Origin: a virus
IMG/VR virus record: IMGVR_UViG_3300037553_000311
Coordinates: 1-64,000 of that record
Length of the DNA: 64,000 bases
Reading direction: 5' to 3' (one strand)
In this document: one piece after another, positions 30,928 through 40,633 of the stretch
How the letters are laid out: every line of letters starts with the position of its first letter
How positions within the stretch are numbered: the stretch's first letter is position 1
Translations under genes and position numbers: made by a program
Notes under the pieces: generated by a model
What the model was told of the DNA's origin: nothing
The model's input: only the letters and a program-made list of their open reading frames with translations
The model's database searches: none

Positions 30928-32235
30928 ATGATTAACATATCTAAATTAGACACCAGCGAGATCTCATCAGCTAAACTATTAGCAAGTATATGCTACCAGC
31001 CATCATTATCAGTAGCTAAACAAAAGTGTCAAAGTGTCCCACTCAAGAGAGGATTATATAACACTGGACATCATACTACGTTTGAGAGTACCCATCATAC
31101 ATTTATGATAGAATCTATACCGGTGTCACTAGTCACATTTGGACTACATATGAATCACCCATTTTATAACTCACTACAACGGAGTGGTAGATATTGTACA
31201 GACATGTTCAATTCAGATACACTACTACCTCACGTCAGTGAATTTATAGATAAGTATCTCATAGGGAATGACTTTAATGTAGCTGATAGATTGAGACTGA
31301 TAACATATGTATTCTCAGGAGTAAAGTTATATCAAGACTATATCGATATCATCACAGAAGATGCAATCTTAGCTATAGTTAAAGAACGTCCTAACTTACC
31401 TAGTAAAGTTATCAATATGCAAGCTACTAGATTTGCTCAAGAGCAATTACGCTGTGTCATATCTACAATTACCCCAACAGGATTAGCTCATACATTATCT
31501 ACTATCGCATTAGCTAGTATGTATAATGTATCTTGGAATCAACCATTGAGAGATATCCTATTTGATATGGTAAAGTTATCTACTACAGGTACAGAGTTAG
31601 AATTTATACTAGATGGAGTTCGACCTATAAATCATTGGGTACCTACTATGTCCACTCATGATGTATCTTTAGCTATATCACCTATCGTATCTAACGTGTC
31701 TGGTAAGCATCCAAATATACTTAACACTATACCAGATAAGCTCAATCTATCACCATATGATCCACATACTTCAGATACATTAGATGATAACATCACTACA
31801 GAGATATCTACATCTATCATGAGTTATGGACAAGATCAACGTCATCGTACCATAGAGAGATCTAATCCTCATATCACATGTAGTTTATATATACCACCAT
31901 TACTAAGGAGACATAGTGAATTAGTAGCTAGATATAGTGACATCAAACAGAACTGGATAAGTATGACTAGACACTATGGTCTTGATAAACTCATCCACTT
32001 CATTCCATATGGATCAATGGTGAAATATACTGAACGAGCTACTACTAAAGCATTTCATCATAAGACAGCTAAACGATTATGTCTTAAATCTCAAGAAGAG
32101 ATATATGAAGTAGCTAGGTTAAGTAATATAGCTAATGGAACTAATCTATCACCACCATGCATCTCTCGCAGATGTCGTGAGACGGTAACATGTGGTCGTG
32201 TACGTGATTCTGATGTCAGTAGAGATTTGATATAA
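30928..32235 (+). CDS. thyX: ThyX-like flavin-dependent thymidylate synthase (divergent)
   Basis: The protein has 435 residues, about twice the usual ThyX length. The N-terminal ~220 residues follow the family: GLYNTGHHTTFESTHHTFMI, IPVSLVTFGLHMNHPFYNSLQRSGRYC at about 64-90, and FAQEQLRCVISTITPTGLAHTLS. The classical RHRxxSxNxxSxR signature is altered to HPFYNSLQRSGRY, keeping the Ser-x-Arg-Tyr end. A second half of about 200 residues (from TTGTELEFIL on) lacks obvious motifs but is similar in composition and may be a second family unit. Expected reaction: dUMP to dTMP with FAD and methylenetetrahydrofolate; the altered signature leaves activity uncertain. AGGAG precedes the start. Confidence 0.75.
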   Translation: MINISKLDTSEISSAKLLASICYQPSLSVAKQKCQSVPLKRGLYNTGHHTTFESTHHTFMIESIPVSLVTFGLHMNHPFYNSLQRSGRYCTDMFNSDTLLPHVSEFIDKYLIGNDFNVADRLRLITYVFSGVKLYQDYIDIITEDAILAIVKERPNLPSKVINMQATRFAQEQLRCVISTITPTGLAHTLSTIALASMYNVSWNQPLRDILFDMVKLSTTGTELEFILDGVRPINHWVPTMSTHDVSLAISPIVSNVSGKHPNILNTIPDKLNLSPYDPHTSDTLDDNITTEISTSIMSYGQDQRHRTIERSNPHITCSLYIPPLLRRHSELVARYSDIKQNWISMTRHYGLDKLIHFIPYGSMVKYTERATTKAFHHKTAKRLCLKSQEEIYEVARLSNIANGTNLSPPCISRRCRETVTCGRVRDSDVSRDLI

Positions 32236-32243
32236 ACAAAGAT

Positions 32244-32281
32244 TACCTTCACTCACGCAGTAACATGCGTGAGTGAAGGTA
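32244..32281. terminator. 16-bp bidirectional terminator
   Basis: TACCTTCACTCACGCA pairs with its exact complement around GTAACA, with TTTTTT on the + side. It lies between the convergent ThyX-like gene and 32289-33287. Confidence 0.85.
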
Positions 32282-32288
32282 TCATTTT

Positions 32289-33287
32289 TTATCCCCGATA
32301 TGCTAATAGTAATACAAATACATCGTCATATAATTCAATCGTATATATGTCATCATGTTTCAATGCCATACGTAATGTGTCAAGATCATCAGTATCAAAT
32401 AGTAGCTTAGTGTTATATGCATCTAACATATCAGCTAGATCTATAGTGAAGTTACCCATTACACTAGCATCTCTAATAGTCCCAATGATATTACTCAATC
32501 GTACATCATTTAATGTCTTGATACCCATCTTACCAGTATTAAAATCTAACCACATGAGAGCTGAAGATAGATTATTATTACCGATACTGATGATATTATC
32601 CTCTATCTTATCTAAGAAATCATCACCTCTATTCACATCGATAGCTTTAGTATCATCACTCAATATATCAATATAAGCACCATTCAAGATATCTACATTA
32701 GATAGTTTCTTTATCTCAGAGAATGACCACCCATTTACATAATAAGGACGCATTACTTGCTTAGTAAATAACTTAGTTACTAATCTAGATGCAGGAGTAC
32801 AATCAACAGTATCACTCACTGATGTATATACTTTATCTATAACAAACTTACCATATATACCAGTAGTTACTGGATCATCAGATAATTCATCATCTATACC
32901 TAAGTATACTAATCTAAAGATCTTGATCTTAGGCGATAGAGTATTATGTCTCACGCTAATCTTACCAGCGTATATATGGTATCCTGGTCTAAGTGCTATC
33001 AATGCATGTTTACCATTCACTTGCTTATTTAACTTATTAAACAAGATAGCATCTAGTAGCTCATCATTACTACCAGAAATGATAGTACCTAATGATGATA
33101 CATATTTATCATTACGACCACCTGTCTCCCAGAAGGTGACTTCATTCTTTCTTATATTCACAGGGATATATACTTCCTCACCTACTGTGATATACATGCG
33201 CATCAGCTCTACTATATCTGGTACAGCGAATGTACTCTTAGCATGAGATGTATCTGTTATGATCTTACTGACTATTATTTTATTCAT
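32289..33287 (-). CDS. Hypothetical protein (332 aa)
   Basis: A soluble-looking beta-rich protein starts after GGAGAG. Segments include VPDIVELMRMYITVGEEVYIPV, NGKHALIALRPGYHIYAGKISV, and a C-terminal LDAYNTKLLFDTDDLDTLRMALKHDDIYTIELYDDVFVLLLAYRG. No motif of a known enzyme or fold is recognisable. It is convergent with the ThyX-like gene and lies downstream of the helicase on the same strand (173-bp gap), so a replication link is possible only by position. Confidence 0.75.
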   Translation of the reverse strand: MNKIIVSKIITDTSHAKSTFAVPDIVELMRMYITVGEEVYIPVNIRKNEVTFWETGGRNDKYVSSLGTIISGSNDELLDAILFNKLNKQVNGKHALIALRPGYHIYAGKISVRHNTLSPKIKIFRLVYLGIDDELSDDPVTTGIYGKFVIDKVYTSVSDTVDCTPASRLVTKLFTKQVMRPYYVNGWSFSEIKKLSNVDILNGAYIDILSDDTKAIDVNRGDDFLDKIEDNIISIGNNNLSSALMWLDFNTGKMGIKTLNDVRLSNIIGTIRDASVMGNFTIDLADMLDAYNTKLLFDTDDLDTLRMALKHDDIYTIELYDDVFVLLLAYRG

Positions 33288-33460
33288 TACACTCTCTCCA
33301 TATGTTACATTTAAAGAAAGTGAGCAACTTAGTTAATCTCACGATACCACATGCGATCCATTTAAGTGGGTGATTCTTATTATGCGGCATATCGAATCTA
33401 TCTATTATTATACAGTGTATCATGATATAAATTCCTATAGTATTTATGATGTGTCTATCA

Positions 33461-35014
33461 TTATTTGATACCTAATATTGACTCAATGTCAATGTGCTCT
33501 ATCTTAGATGTAGTAGGATTAGAGTGTATATTTCTAACAAATGCTGGGTTACTATGGACGTCATCTGGTATACCTATAATAGGATCTTCAAATAGGTAAG
33601 CACAGAACTTGTCTACTTCTGGAGTATCATCAACATATCTATGTTTACCCCATTGCATAGTTAGCCAAGATCTACCAGCATCATCGAGTTCAATGTTCAT
33701 ATAAGCTACGAAATCAAATTCTCTCCCTATACCAATACTACCAGCAGTATGTCGTTCACCGAATTGCTTTACTGGATGTGGGACACCTGATCCTACGATA
33801 TCACTAGCACCTCTATTTAATTGTGCGGCAGTAAAGAACGTAGTACCGACTGCTTTAAAGAAGTTACATGTTCGATTACATAGCTGATTTATCAATACAT
33901 CATTACCAGAGCGACTAAATTTACCATCACCTTTCTTCATTAGCAGTAAGTAATCTATGATGCAAGCTACTATATTGTATCCTGAGTTAGTATACTTTTC
34001 ATGTAACCTAACTAAGTCATCATAACCAAATTCATCAGGTAAATATCTCTCAATCACTATAGTGAATTCGCCACGATTAAAGTAATCATAGATGGCATTT
34101 ACTACATCTTCATCTGTCATATCACCTGATGGATTATTACCAGTGATAGACTTATACATCTGATTGAACATTTTCATCATACTCATGTATCCGATATCTT
34201 CAAATGATATAATCAGGATCACTGGCTGTTTCCCAGGTATCTTAGGTGGAGTACTATAATCATTTATCCACTTAGCTAAAGACCTCAGCATACTACTCTT
34301 GTAATTATGTTGCCTAGCACAGAATAATACACTCTCACCTAAATAGAAACCACCTTTACTACCACACATCTTATTGAGACCTTGTAGTCCAGTCTTCAAT
34401 ATGTAATCTACATGTCTATCTTTATACATAGAGACAGCATCTTTGATACTAGACTTCTTACTAAAGTCAATCTTCTCTACAGGACCACCTTTACCTATGA
34501 AACTATCGATATCCATGATAGTATTCTTAAAGTCACCTATGAGGTCTTTTATCTCTGTAATCTTATCAGTCTGATCTTCTACGTTATAAGCTAGTTTACA
34601 TTCTCTAATGCTCCCATATAACTTACTGATATATGAGTTACTCTTATGCCATATAACTATGTTGTTGAGCTTCTCAGATAGGTTAGCTAATGTAGTAGCA
34701 TTTGTCTTAGTCTTCAGTAATCCACGGATAGTTTCCTTTATCACCTTATCTCGTCTGAATACCTTATTACTTAAGTATCGAGTCATCAGGTTACTGATAT
34801 CTGACTTGTTTTCTTCTAGTAGTAATCCCTGGGAGATAACATCTTTGCATAACGATATATATAGATTACAGTAATTGATATTATTAGTACTCAATGATGA
34901 TGCGCTATCGACGTATAATTCAAATAGCTCATCAGCTAGATGCTTAGTTTTTACAGTATTGATATGCATTAGTAGTCTTAGTAAGTCATAAAATAAAGTA
35001 GCATCGATGTGCAT
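33461..35014 (-). CDS. DnaB-like replicative helicase
   Basis: The protein has 517 residues. The C-terminal RecA-type domain begins near LKTGLQGLNKMCGSKGGFYLGESVLFCARQ (about 207-235). The P-loop is atypical, ARQHNYKSS at about 233-241, where DnaB/gp41 have GxxxxGKS/T. Then come IISFED (about 268-273, catalytic Glu), Walker B ACIIDYLLL at about 350-358, TTFFTAAQLNRG at about 392-403 and AGSIGIGREFDFVAYM. The N-terminal ~200 residues are helical and could be the collar domain. GGAG precedes the ATG. It would unwind DNA at the phage fork; the loss of the standard P-loop Gly is shared with the RecA-like gene at 43361. Confidence 0.85.
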   Translation of the reverse strand: MHIDATLFYDLLRLLMHINTVKTKHLADELFELYVDSASSLSTNNINYCNLYISLCKDVISQGLLLEENKSDISNLMTRYLSNKVFRRDKVIKETIRGLLKTKTNATTLANLSEKLNNIVIWHKSNSYISKLYGSIRECKLAYNVEDQTDKITEIKDLIGDFKNTIMDIDSFIGKGGPVEKIDFSKKSSIKDAVSMYKDRHVDYILKTGLQGLNKMCGSKGGFYLGESVLFCARQHNYKSSMLRSLAKWINDYSTPPKIPGKQPVILIISFEDIGYMSMMKMFNQMYKSITGNNPSGDMTDEDVVNAIYDYFNRGEFTIVIERYLPDEFGYDDLVRLHEKYTNSGYNIVACIIDYLLLMKKGDGKFSRSGNDVLINQLCNRTCNFFKAVGTTFFTAAQLNRGASDIVGSGVPHPVKQFGERHTAGSIGIGREFDFVAYMNIELDDAGRSWLTMQWGKHRYVDDTPEVDKFCAYLFEDPIIGIPDDVHSNPAFVRNIHSNPTTSKIEHIDIESILGIK

Positions 35015-35118
35015 AATAATTCTCCAAAAATAATAGATTAATGTGTATGTGAATATACCTAGATTATTGTCTAAATGTATTCACTTTAACTACCAGCTCT
35101 AATGAGAGGAAACTACCC

Positions 35119-36327
35119 GTGGTGACTGATAATAGAATAAATATAATGCGTCTGATAGCTAAATATGTAGATGCTATTTATCTACGTAAAGCTACTAGAG
35201 ATGATACATCACATATATCTAATGCAGCTCATAATCTAGTGAAGACTACTAGAATCACATTGAGGTCATCTAATTTAACTAAGTTAGAGAAGCACGTATT
35301 CGATAACTTAGATAGAGTATATCAGAATGTTACTACTAATACATTAAGTAGATATACAGATCTAGCTAACTTAGAATCATTAGTACATATGTCAGAACCA
35401 ACACTATCGATAATTGTCAATCCTATCATCAAATACCTGAAGAGTACATTAGCTATAGTAGGAGTACTAGATTACTCAGATACTAATATAGTTTTACCAA
35501 GGATACATATCACACCTAAAGATGAATTAGGTATCAATCACTGTAATCGCACATTATTTACTACTGAATATTCTATGACTACTAACTCATCATATAATTC
35601 AATATATGCTAAGATCATCATCCCTGGTGAAATAGTAACACATACTCATCTGATAGATCTATGTAGTCTAGTAGCGATATCATCTCCACCATGTATAGGT
35701 AGTGTATCTCTATCAGAATATTTAAGTAGTCAAGTTGTAAGACGATATGTATATCTTACCAGATATGCAGTAGTAGATACTGAACAAATATTAGAATACC
35801 TCAGTATCAATAATAATAACGTAATCACATTAGAGGAGATATTACATAATGTCAAATCAGATAGTTTTGTAAAGACGATAGGTACTTTCGAAGAACTAGA
35901 TGATGATACTACTGATAATCCAGATGAAGATCAAGTAGATCCCGACGATGATAGTGGAGATAATCCCGATGAAGATACTACTGATAATCCACAAGACGAT
36001 CAAGCAGATCCCGACGATGATAGTGGGGATGATCCAGCAAATACGCCTCCTCCTAGTGCTTCCAAAACTGATGAAGAGGGCGATAACGATAATACACACG
36101 ATAGTAAGAAAAGTCTCTTAGGTTTAGATTTAGAACTAGCTAAAGATGAGACACTCGATGATCTAATGTACAAGATGTACGTAGTAAATATACTTGATAA
36201 AGTAATAGCTGGTACTGATTATACCGCTGAAGTAGTTTCGGCAGCAACCATATGGAAGAGTCAGTATATATTCCTAGTGAGCGTTAAAGAGACGGAACGA
36301 TTCTTAACTAATTTGAAAATAAAATAA
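35119..36327 (+). CDS. Scaffold-like acidic protein upstream of the capsid gene
   Basis: This 402-residue protein starts at GTG 35119 (another GTG follows at once), with GAGGA nine to twelve bases upstream. It ends 12 bases before the capsid gene. The N-terminal 250 residues are helical/mixed. Residues about 258-311 are a very acidic linker with two 23-residue copies of TTDNPDEDQVDPDDDSGDNP. The last ~75 residues form a new helical module (LLGLDLELAKDETLDDLMYKMY). Placement directly before the major capsid gene, acidity and helicity fit a prohead core or scaffold protein such as T4 gp22, but sequence similarity is not apparent. Confidence 0.7.
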   Translation: MVTDNRINIMRLIAKYVDAIYLRKATRDDTSHISNAAHNLVKTTRITLRSSNLTKLEKHVFDNLDRVYQNVTTNTLSRYTDLANLESLVHMSEPTLSIIVNPIIKYLKSTLAIVGVLDYSDTNIVLPRIHITPKDELGINHCNRTLFTTEYSMTTNSSYNSIYAKIIIPGEIVTHTHLIDLCSLVAISSPPCIGSVSLSEYLSSQVVRRYVYLTRYAVVDTEQILEYLSINNNNVITLEEILHNVKSDSFVKTIGTFEELDDDTTDNPDEDQVDPDDDSGDNPDEDTTDNPQDDQADPDDDSGDDPANTPPPSASKTDEEGDNDNTHDSKKSLLGLDLELAKDETLDDLMYKMYVVNILDKVIAGTDYTAEVVSAATIWKSQYIFLVSVKETERFLTNLKIK

Positions 36328-36339
36328 AGGAAATTACCC

Positions 36340-38529
36340 ATGAGCAATATTAACTTTGAAGAATTTATTGGTAGCTGCGAATCTCTTGATCTCCAAGCTA
36401 CTCCAGATAATATGAATCATAATGAAGTACATGTGATCGGTGGCGTATATGGTCATGTGAAAGAGTTCCTCGTTCAGACTAATCTTGCTGGCGATCAGAT
36501 GGCTTCACTTGAGTCATTCAATACTGCTATCAGCAACTTTAATCCTCAGGTAGCTCTTACTGATATCGGTCCTGAAGATATCCAGACACTTTGCGCATCT
36601 TGTGGTATCAGTGAAGTAGATATGCGTGCTGCTGTTGAATCAGTAGGACTGTGTATTCATAACTACACTAATAACTATGACCTTCAGACTCACTTCGCAT
36701 CTTCTTCACCTTCCGCTTCTCATGGTGAATTTGAGATGAGGGATCTCGATACAATCTATGATCCTAAAGTAGTTGACAATATGTACATGGACCCAAAAGC
36801 AGCCATTGAAGCATTTGGTGCCACTACTAATAATACTATCACTGATGCTAAAGTAGCTATCACTGTAAGTATCCTTAGGTTTCACCGTTCAGTTATTCAA
36901 CGTCTGCTTCCAACAGTCCCCACTACTTCGAACATCATGACTTTCAAAGTAGATCATCTTGAGACATATGACCTCACCAAGTCTCGTGATAATAATAGTT
37001 CAGTACGTGAAGGTGATCATCAGACTCCATTCGTTGACCTGTACAGAGATCCATCACCAGCGAATATCGATCCTAAGCCTATCGTTTTGCGTACAGCTAA
37101 TGATACTACTCCTAATAAACTGATCGATGAGAATATTGTTAAAATTGGTACTGAACTCAACATGTTCGATTACTCTCTCGATGCTGGTACCTATGGGTAC
37201 AATCATGTCGATTACACAGATCTTGTAGGTGATGATGTACGTATCAAATCTCTCTACATTACAGTGGGTGATGGTAGCGTTACTGAGATGGTTCCAGTTA
37301 ACACTATGACAGAATCAGGAGCTCGTTTGGTAATGAGCCTCAATAATAATGATTCAGCTGATCGTTCAGCTAATCTCACTGGTGTAACTGGTCTCAAAGA
37401 TGTTACTACTATCATGGATGGTACAGTATCTACAATCCTTGATGGCTTCAGTGCAGATGCAGTAATCAAAGTATCATACAACGTATCTGGTAGCATCAAC
37501 CTTAGGACTTCTAACTTGATCGTTCACGGTATCATCTCTGTTGAACTTTCTACTGTATCTGGTAATGCTGTAATCAGTGCTGATCAGACCCTGTTCGACA
37601 CTCTCACTATCGAGCTTGCAGCTTATGAAGTAGCAGCTAATTTCTCAGAAGAGAATGTACGTAAGACAACTAAAGCTCTCCGTATCCTCTCTAAACAATA
37701 TGGTTACGAGATCAAAGGATCAGCTAATACAGTAGTACAGTATTCTCTGAATCAGACTCGTCCAGAAGTAGTAATCGATGGTCTTGCTAAACTCCAGGGT
37801 ATCGGAATCGATGATCGTGGTATCAATATCATCATGAATGGTATCAGTGAGATCAAAGACAAAATCACAGCAGAAGCTGCTCTCGATATCCATTACTCTA
37901 AATCTATTGCTAACTCTTATGTTAGTGGACAACGTATTCGCCCTTATGTATATCAGGGTAATATCGATGTGACAAATAGTGTAACTATCAAAGAGTCAGA
38001 TCGTCTTGGTGATGTCCGTTCTTATACTGAGAAAATCATGCTGGAAGTAGTAACACGTTTGATGAATGAGTCTTTTTATCAACAAGAGCTTGGTACTGGT
38101 GAGAAAGTAGTATTCAATGTACTCACCTCAGGATTTATCAAAGATGCACTCTTGACAGTTCCTCATTATCATGATCACTTGAGAGATACTTCAGCAGATG
38201 CAGTCAATGATGGTCAGGTAGAATTCCGTAGAACTCTTCCTAATGGTGTAGTGTTGAATATCTTTACCACTACATTTGAGTACATGACTGATCGTATCAT
38301 CATGGTACCAGTACGTCCTAATAATCCTCGTAGTACTCTGAACTTTGCTTGCAATGCAGTACGTGGTTCATTTGTAGCTCAAGCTACTCCTAGTGTAGAT
38401 GGAGCTATTTACAATCAGCTCATCGCTAGTACTCGTGAGATGCCTATCGTACTCACACCTATGGCAGCTATGTTGACTGTCACTGGACTGTCTGCTGTAT
38501 TTGAAGGTAATGGCGGACTCGGTGCATAA
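36340..38529 (+). CDS. Major capsid protein candidate
   Basis: This 729-residue protein has clear high-expression codon choice (CTC, CGT, GGT, ATC, AAC) unlike most genes here. AAGGAAAT precedes the ATG. Size is close to phiKZ-type capsid proteins. The N-terminal ~160 residues (to about SASHGEFEMRDLDTIYDP) look like a removable delta domain. The body begins DAKVAITVSILRFHRSVIQRLLPTVPTTSNIMTFKVDHLE, typical of capsid E-loop and N-arm regions, and ends beta-rich with PNNPRSTLNFACNAVRGSFV. A prohead protease gene is in the window, and xxE sites near the delta-domain end are plausible targets. Assignment rests on context, size and codon bias. Confidence 0.75.
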   Translation: MSNINFEEFIGSCESLDLQATPDNMNHNEVHVIGGVYGHVKEFLVQTNLAGDQMASLESFNTAISNFNPQVALTDIGPEDIQTLCASCGISEVDMRAAVESVGLCIHNYTNNYDLQTHFASSSPSASHGEFEMRDLDTIYDPKVVDNMYMDPKAAIEAFGATTNNTITDAKVAITVSILRFHRSVIQRLLPTVPTTSNIMTFKVDHLETYDLTKSRDNNSSVREGDHQTPFVDLYRDPSPANIDPKPIVLRTANDTTPNKLIDENIVKIGTELNMFDYSLDAGTYGYNHVDYTDLVGDDVRIKSLYITVGDGSVTEMVPVNTMTESGARLVMSLNNNDSADRSANLTGVTGLKDVTTIMDGTVSTILDGFSADAVIKVSYNVSGSINLRTSNLIVHGIISVELSTVSGNAVISADQTLFDTLTIELAAYEVAANFSEENVRKTTKALRILSKQYGYEIKGSANTVVQYSLNQTRPEVVIDGLAKLQGIGIDDRGINIIMNGISEIKDKITAEAALDIHYSKSIANSYVSGQRIRPYVYQGNIDVTNSVTIKESDRLGDVRSYTEKIMLEVVTRLMNESFYQQELGTGEKVVFNVLTSGFIKDALLTVPHYHDHLRDTSADAVNDGQVEFRRTLPNGVVLNIFTTTFEYMTDRIIMVPVRPNNPRSTLNFACNAVRGSFVAQATPSVDGAIYNQLIASTREMPIVLTPMAAMLTVTGLSAVFEGNGGLGA

Positions 38530-38553
38530 GTAGTACATGTAGTAGATACTAAA

Positions 38554-38588
38554 CTCCATAGCATACCTATCATGGGTATGCTATGGAG
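38554..38588 (+). terminator. CATAGCATACC-type terminator after the capsid gene
   Basis: CTCCATAGCATACC pairs with GGTATGCTATGGAG around TATCATG. It lies 25 bases after the capsid stop. Confidence 0.8.
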
Positions 38589-38589
38589 G

Positions 38590-39202
38590 TCTTAGTGTAC
38601 TTGATTGATAGATACAGCTTACGCCTTATACTAGTGATGGTAGTGATACTCGAATATAGCAAATATGCACTTTGAAACTCAAATCGTTATAGAACCGCAT
38701 GTAGTGATTTGAAAATAGGCTAAAAAGAGCTTCCACGTATATCCCTACGTGAAGGTCATATTTGGGCATATTTGGATTTACTACGTACGGTTCTATAGTG
38801 GGTGAAAATGGTGTATTTGAGTTACTTATTATCTTATCTGAAATATCCTGGGATTTTGAGATAGATGATCTATTAGTAGCTTATTATTTCAGATACTATC
38901 TACTATTGAAACTGTGTAATAATATTATGCTAGTATATATAGTAGTAATCTAAATCAGTCACTATTTCAGGTATATATCACTATAGTAGAAGGTATCAGA
39001 TAATACTTGATACCTCCCACTGATCTTTGATTAGTAGAAGATATCAGATAATACTTGATACCTCCCACTGATCTAGCGATTAGTAGAAGGTATCAGATAT
39101 AACCAGATGTACTTACTGATCTTAGATGAGATAACGTATAGATTAATCTATACGTACACTAAAAGTCAGATATCTGACATGATAGCCTTAGGAGGGTAAG
39201 TT
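38590..39202. promoter_or_regulatory. Intergenic regulatory block upstream of a repeat protein
   Basis: ~38690-38830 carries the TATCCCTACGTGAAGGTCAT element within partly self-complementary flanks (AGAACCGCATGTAG and CTACGTACGGTTCT). ~38890-39110 duplicates 26080-26300, with hairpin units. 39135-39154 is the palindrome CGTATAGATTAATCTATACG, 39165-39178 is GTCAGATATCTGAC, and AGGAGG lies at ~39190. Short open frames here have no ribosome site. Confidence 0.65.
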
Positions 39203-40339
39203 ATGAAAGTGAGTAATGAAGTAATGAATATCGATGGTAATGATGGATGTGATTTTGATGAGTTCTACGCAGTAGCTACTGACTCTAGTGGTAATACCAT
39301 ATGTGTTGGCGTTATCAAAACAGAAGGAGCTGGTGGTGATGATGCATTAGTAGTCAAGTATGATACTAATCTTAATGTACTAGCTAGGAAAATATATGGT
39401 GGTATTAATTTGGATGAGTTCAGTGGGGTAGTTATAGATTCCAATAACAACATCATATGTGTTGGGAATACTTATAGTGAAGATAGTGGTATTGATGAAG
39501 CACTAGTAGTCAAGTTCGATCCTAACCTTGACATAATTGCTAAGAAAGTATACGGTGGTAGTGGTATTGATAGGTTCTATGAAGTAGTTACTGATGATAA
39601 TGATAATATCATATGTGTTGGACGTACTGTTTCAGAAGGATCTGGTGATTATGATGCACTAGTAGTAAAGTTTGATAATGACCTTAACATACTAGCTAAG
39701 AGGATATATGATGGAGCTGGTAATTACCGATTCTATGAAGTAGCTACTGACTCTAATGGTAATATCATATGTGCTGGACGTACTCAAACAGAAGGAGCTG
39801 ATTCTGATGTTGCTCTAGTAGTCAAGTACGATCCTAACCTTGACATAATTGCTAAGAAAATATATGATGGTAGTGGTGCTGATGCATTTTATACAGTAGC
39901 TACTGACTCTAATGATAATATCATATGTATTGGATGGACTGTCTCAGAAGAAACTGATTCTGATGAAGCACTAGTAGTCAAGTTCGATACTAACCTTAAC
40001 ATATTGACTAAGAAGATATATGATGGTATTGATTGGTTCAATGGAGTAGCTATAGACTCTAATGATAATATCATATGTGTTGGACGTACTGCTTCAGGTA
40101 GTACGTCAGGAACTGGTAACCATGACACATTAGTAGTCAAGTTCGATCCTAACCTTGACATAATTACTAAGAAATTACATAATGATGCAATTATTGATAG
40201 GTTCTATGAAGTAGTTACTGATGATAATGATAATATTATCTGTGTTGGACGTACTGTTTCAGAAGGATCTGGTAGTTTCGATGCATCAGTAGTCAAATTT
40301 GATCCTAATCTTAATATGCTAGTTAATAAGATACAGTAG
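39203..40339 (+). CDS. Beta-propeller-like repeat protein
   Basis: The 378 residues form about eight ~47-residue units of the pattern FYEVATDSNGNIICVGRTxSEGxGxxDALVVKxDPNLDIIAKKIY. There is a single start ATG eight bases after AGGAGG, which defines the start for the whole family (MKVSNEVMNIDGNDGCDFD). There is no signal peptide or membrane helix. The repeat is rich in Asp/Asn and resembles beta-propeller or delta-60 type units; eight blades would be unusual but possible. It is flanked by the full cassette: hairpin units, two-palindrome leader, and CATAGCATACC terminator at 40358. Units are close to one another at DNA level, allowing recombination. Function unknown. Confidence 0.88.
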   Translation: MKVSNEVMNIDGNDGCDFDEFYAVATDSSGNTICVGVIKTEGAGGDDALVVKYDTNLNVLARKIYGGINLDEFSGVVIDSNNNIICVGNTYSEDSGIDEALVVKFDPNLDIIAKKVYGGSGIDRFYEVVTDDNDNIICVGRTVSEGSGDYDALVVKFDNDLNILAKRIYDGAGNYRFYEVATDSNGNIICAGRTQTEGADSDVALVVKYDPNLDIIAKKIYDGSGADAFYTVATDSNDNIICIGWTVSEETDSDEALVVKFDTNLNILTKKIYDGIDWFNGVAIDSNDNIICVGRTASGSTSGTGNHDTLVVKFDPNLDIITKKLHNDAIIDRFYEVVTDDNDNIICVGRTVSEGSGSFDASVVKFDPNLNMLVNKIQ

Positions 40340-40357
40340 TTGGATGTGATCTAAATA

Positions 40358-40396
40358 TACATCATAGCATACCTATTACGGGTATGCTATGATGTA
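40358..40396 (+). terminator. CATAGCATACC-type terminator
   Basis: TACATCATAGCATACC pairs with its complement around TATTACG and is followed by TTATTATTTTTTATG. Confidence 0.8.
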
Positions 40397-40404
40397 TTAT
40401 TTTT

Positions 40405-40633
40405 TATGCACTCTCAGCATGAGCAATAAGTATCTACTACTCATAATAGTGTGATCTATTAGTAGCTTACTATTTGAGGTATATATCATCATAGTAGAAG
40501 GTATCATATAATACTTGATGCATCTCTACTGATCTTCGATTAGTAAGTATATCAGATACTACTTTGATATACTACCTGATCTTCGATGAGATAAGCATAT
40601 CAGATAAACGTCAAATACACGGAGGATATCATA
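40405..40633. repeat. CACTCT-type hairpin and TATCAG hairpin units
   Basis: GCACTCTCAGCATGAGCAAT...ACTCATAATAGTG is at ~40410-40453. Hairpin units (GGTATCATATAATACTTGATG and TATCAGATACTACTTTGATA types) are at ~40480-40600. GGAGG at ~40621 serves the gene at 40634. Confidence 0.6.

Noticed and set aside
35896-36099. Minus-strand hydrophobic frame rich in Ile
   Set aside because: It is the antisense of the acidic repeat in the scaffold-like gene and has no ribosome site.
38762-38953. Plus-strand 63-codon frame after the capsid gene
   Set aside because: It overlaps the TACGTGA element and hairpin repeats and lacks a ribosome site.
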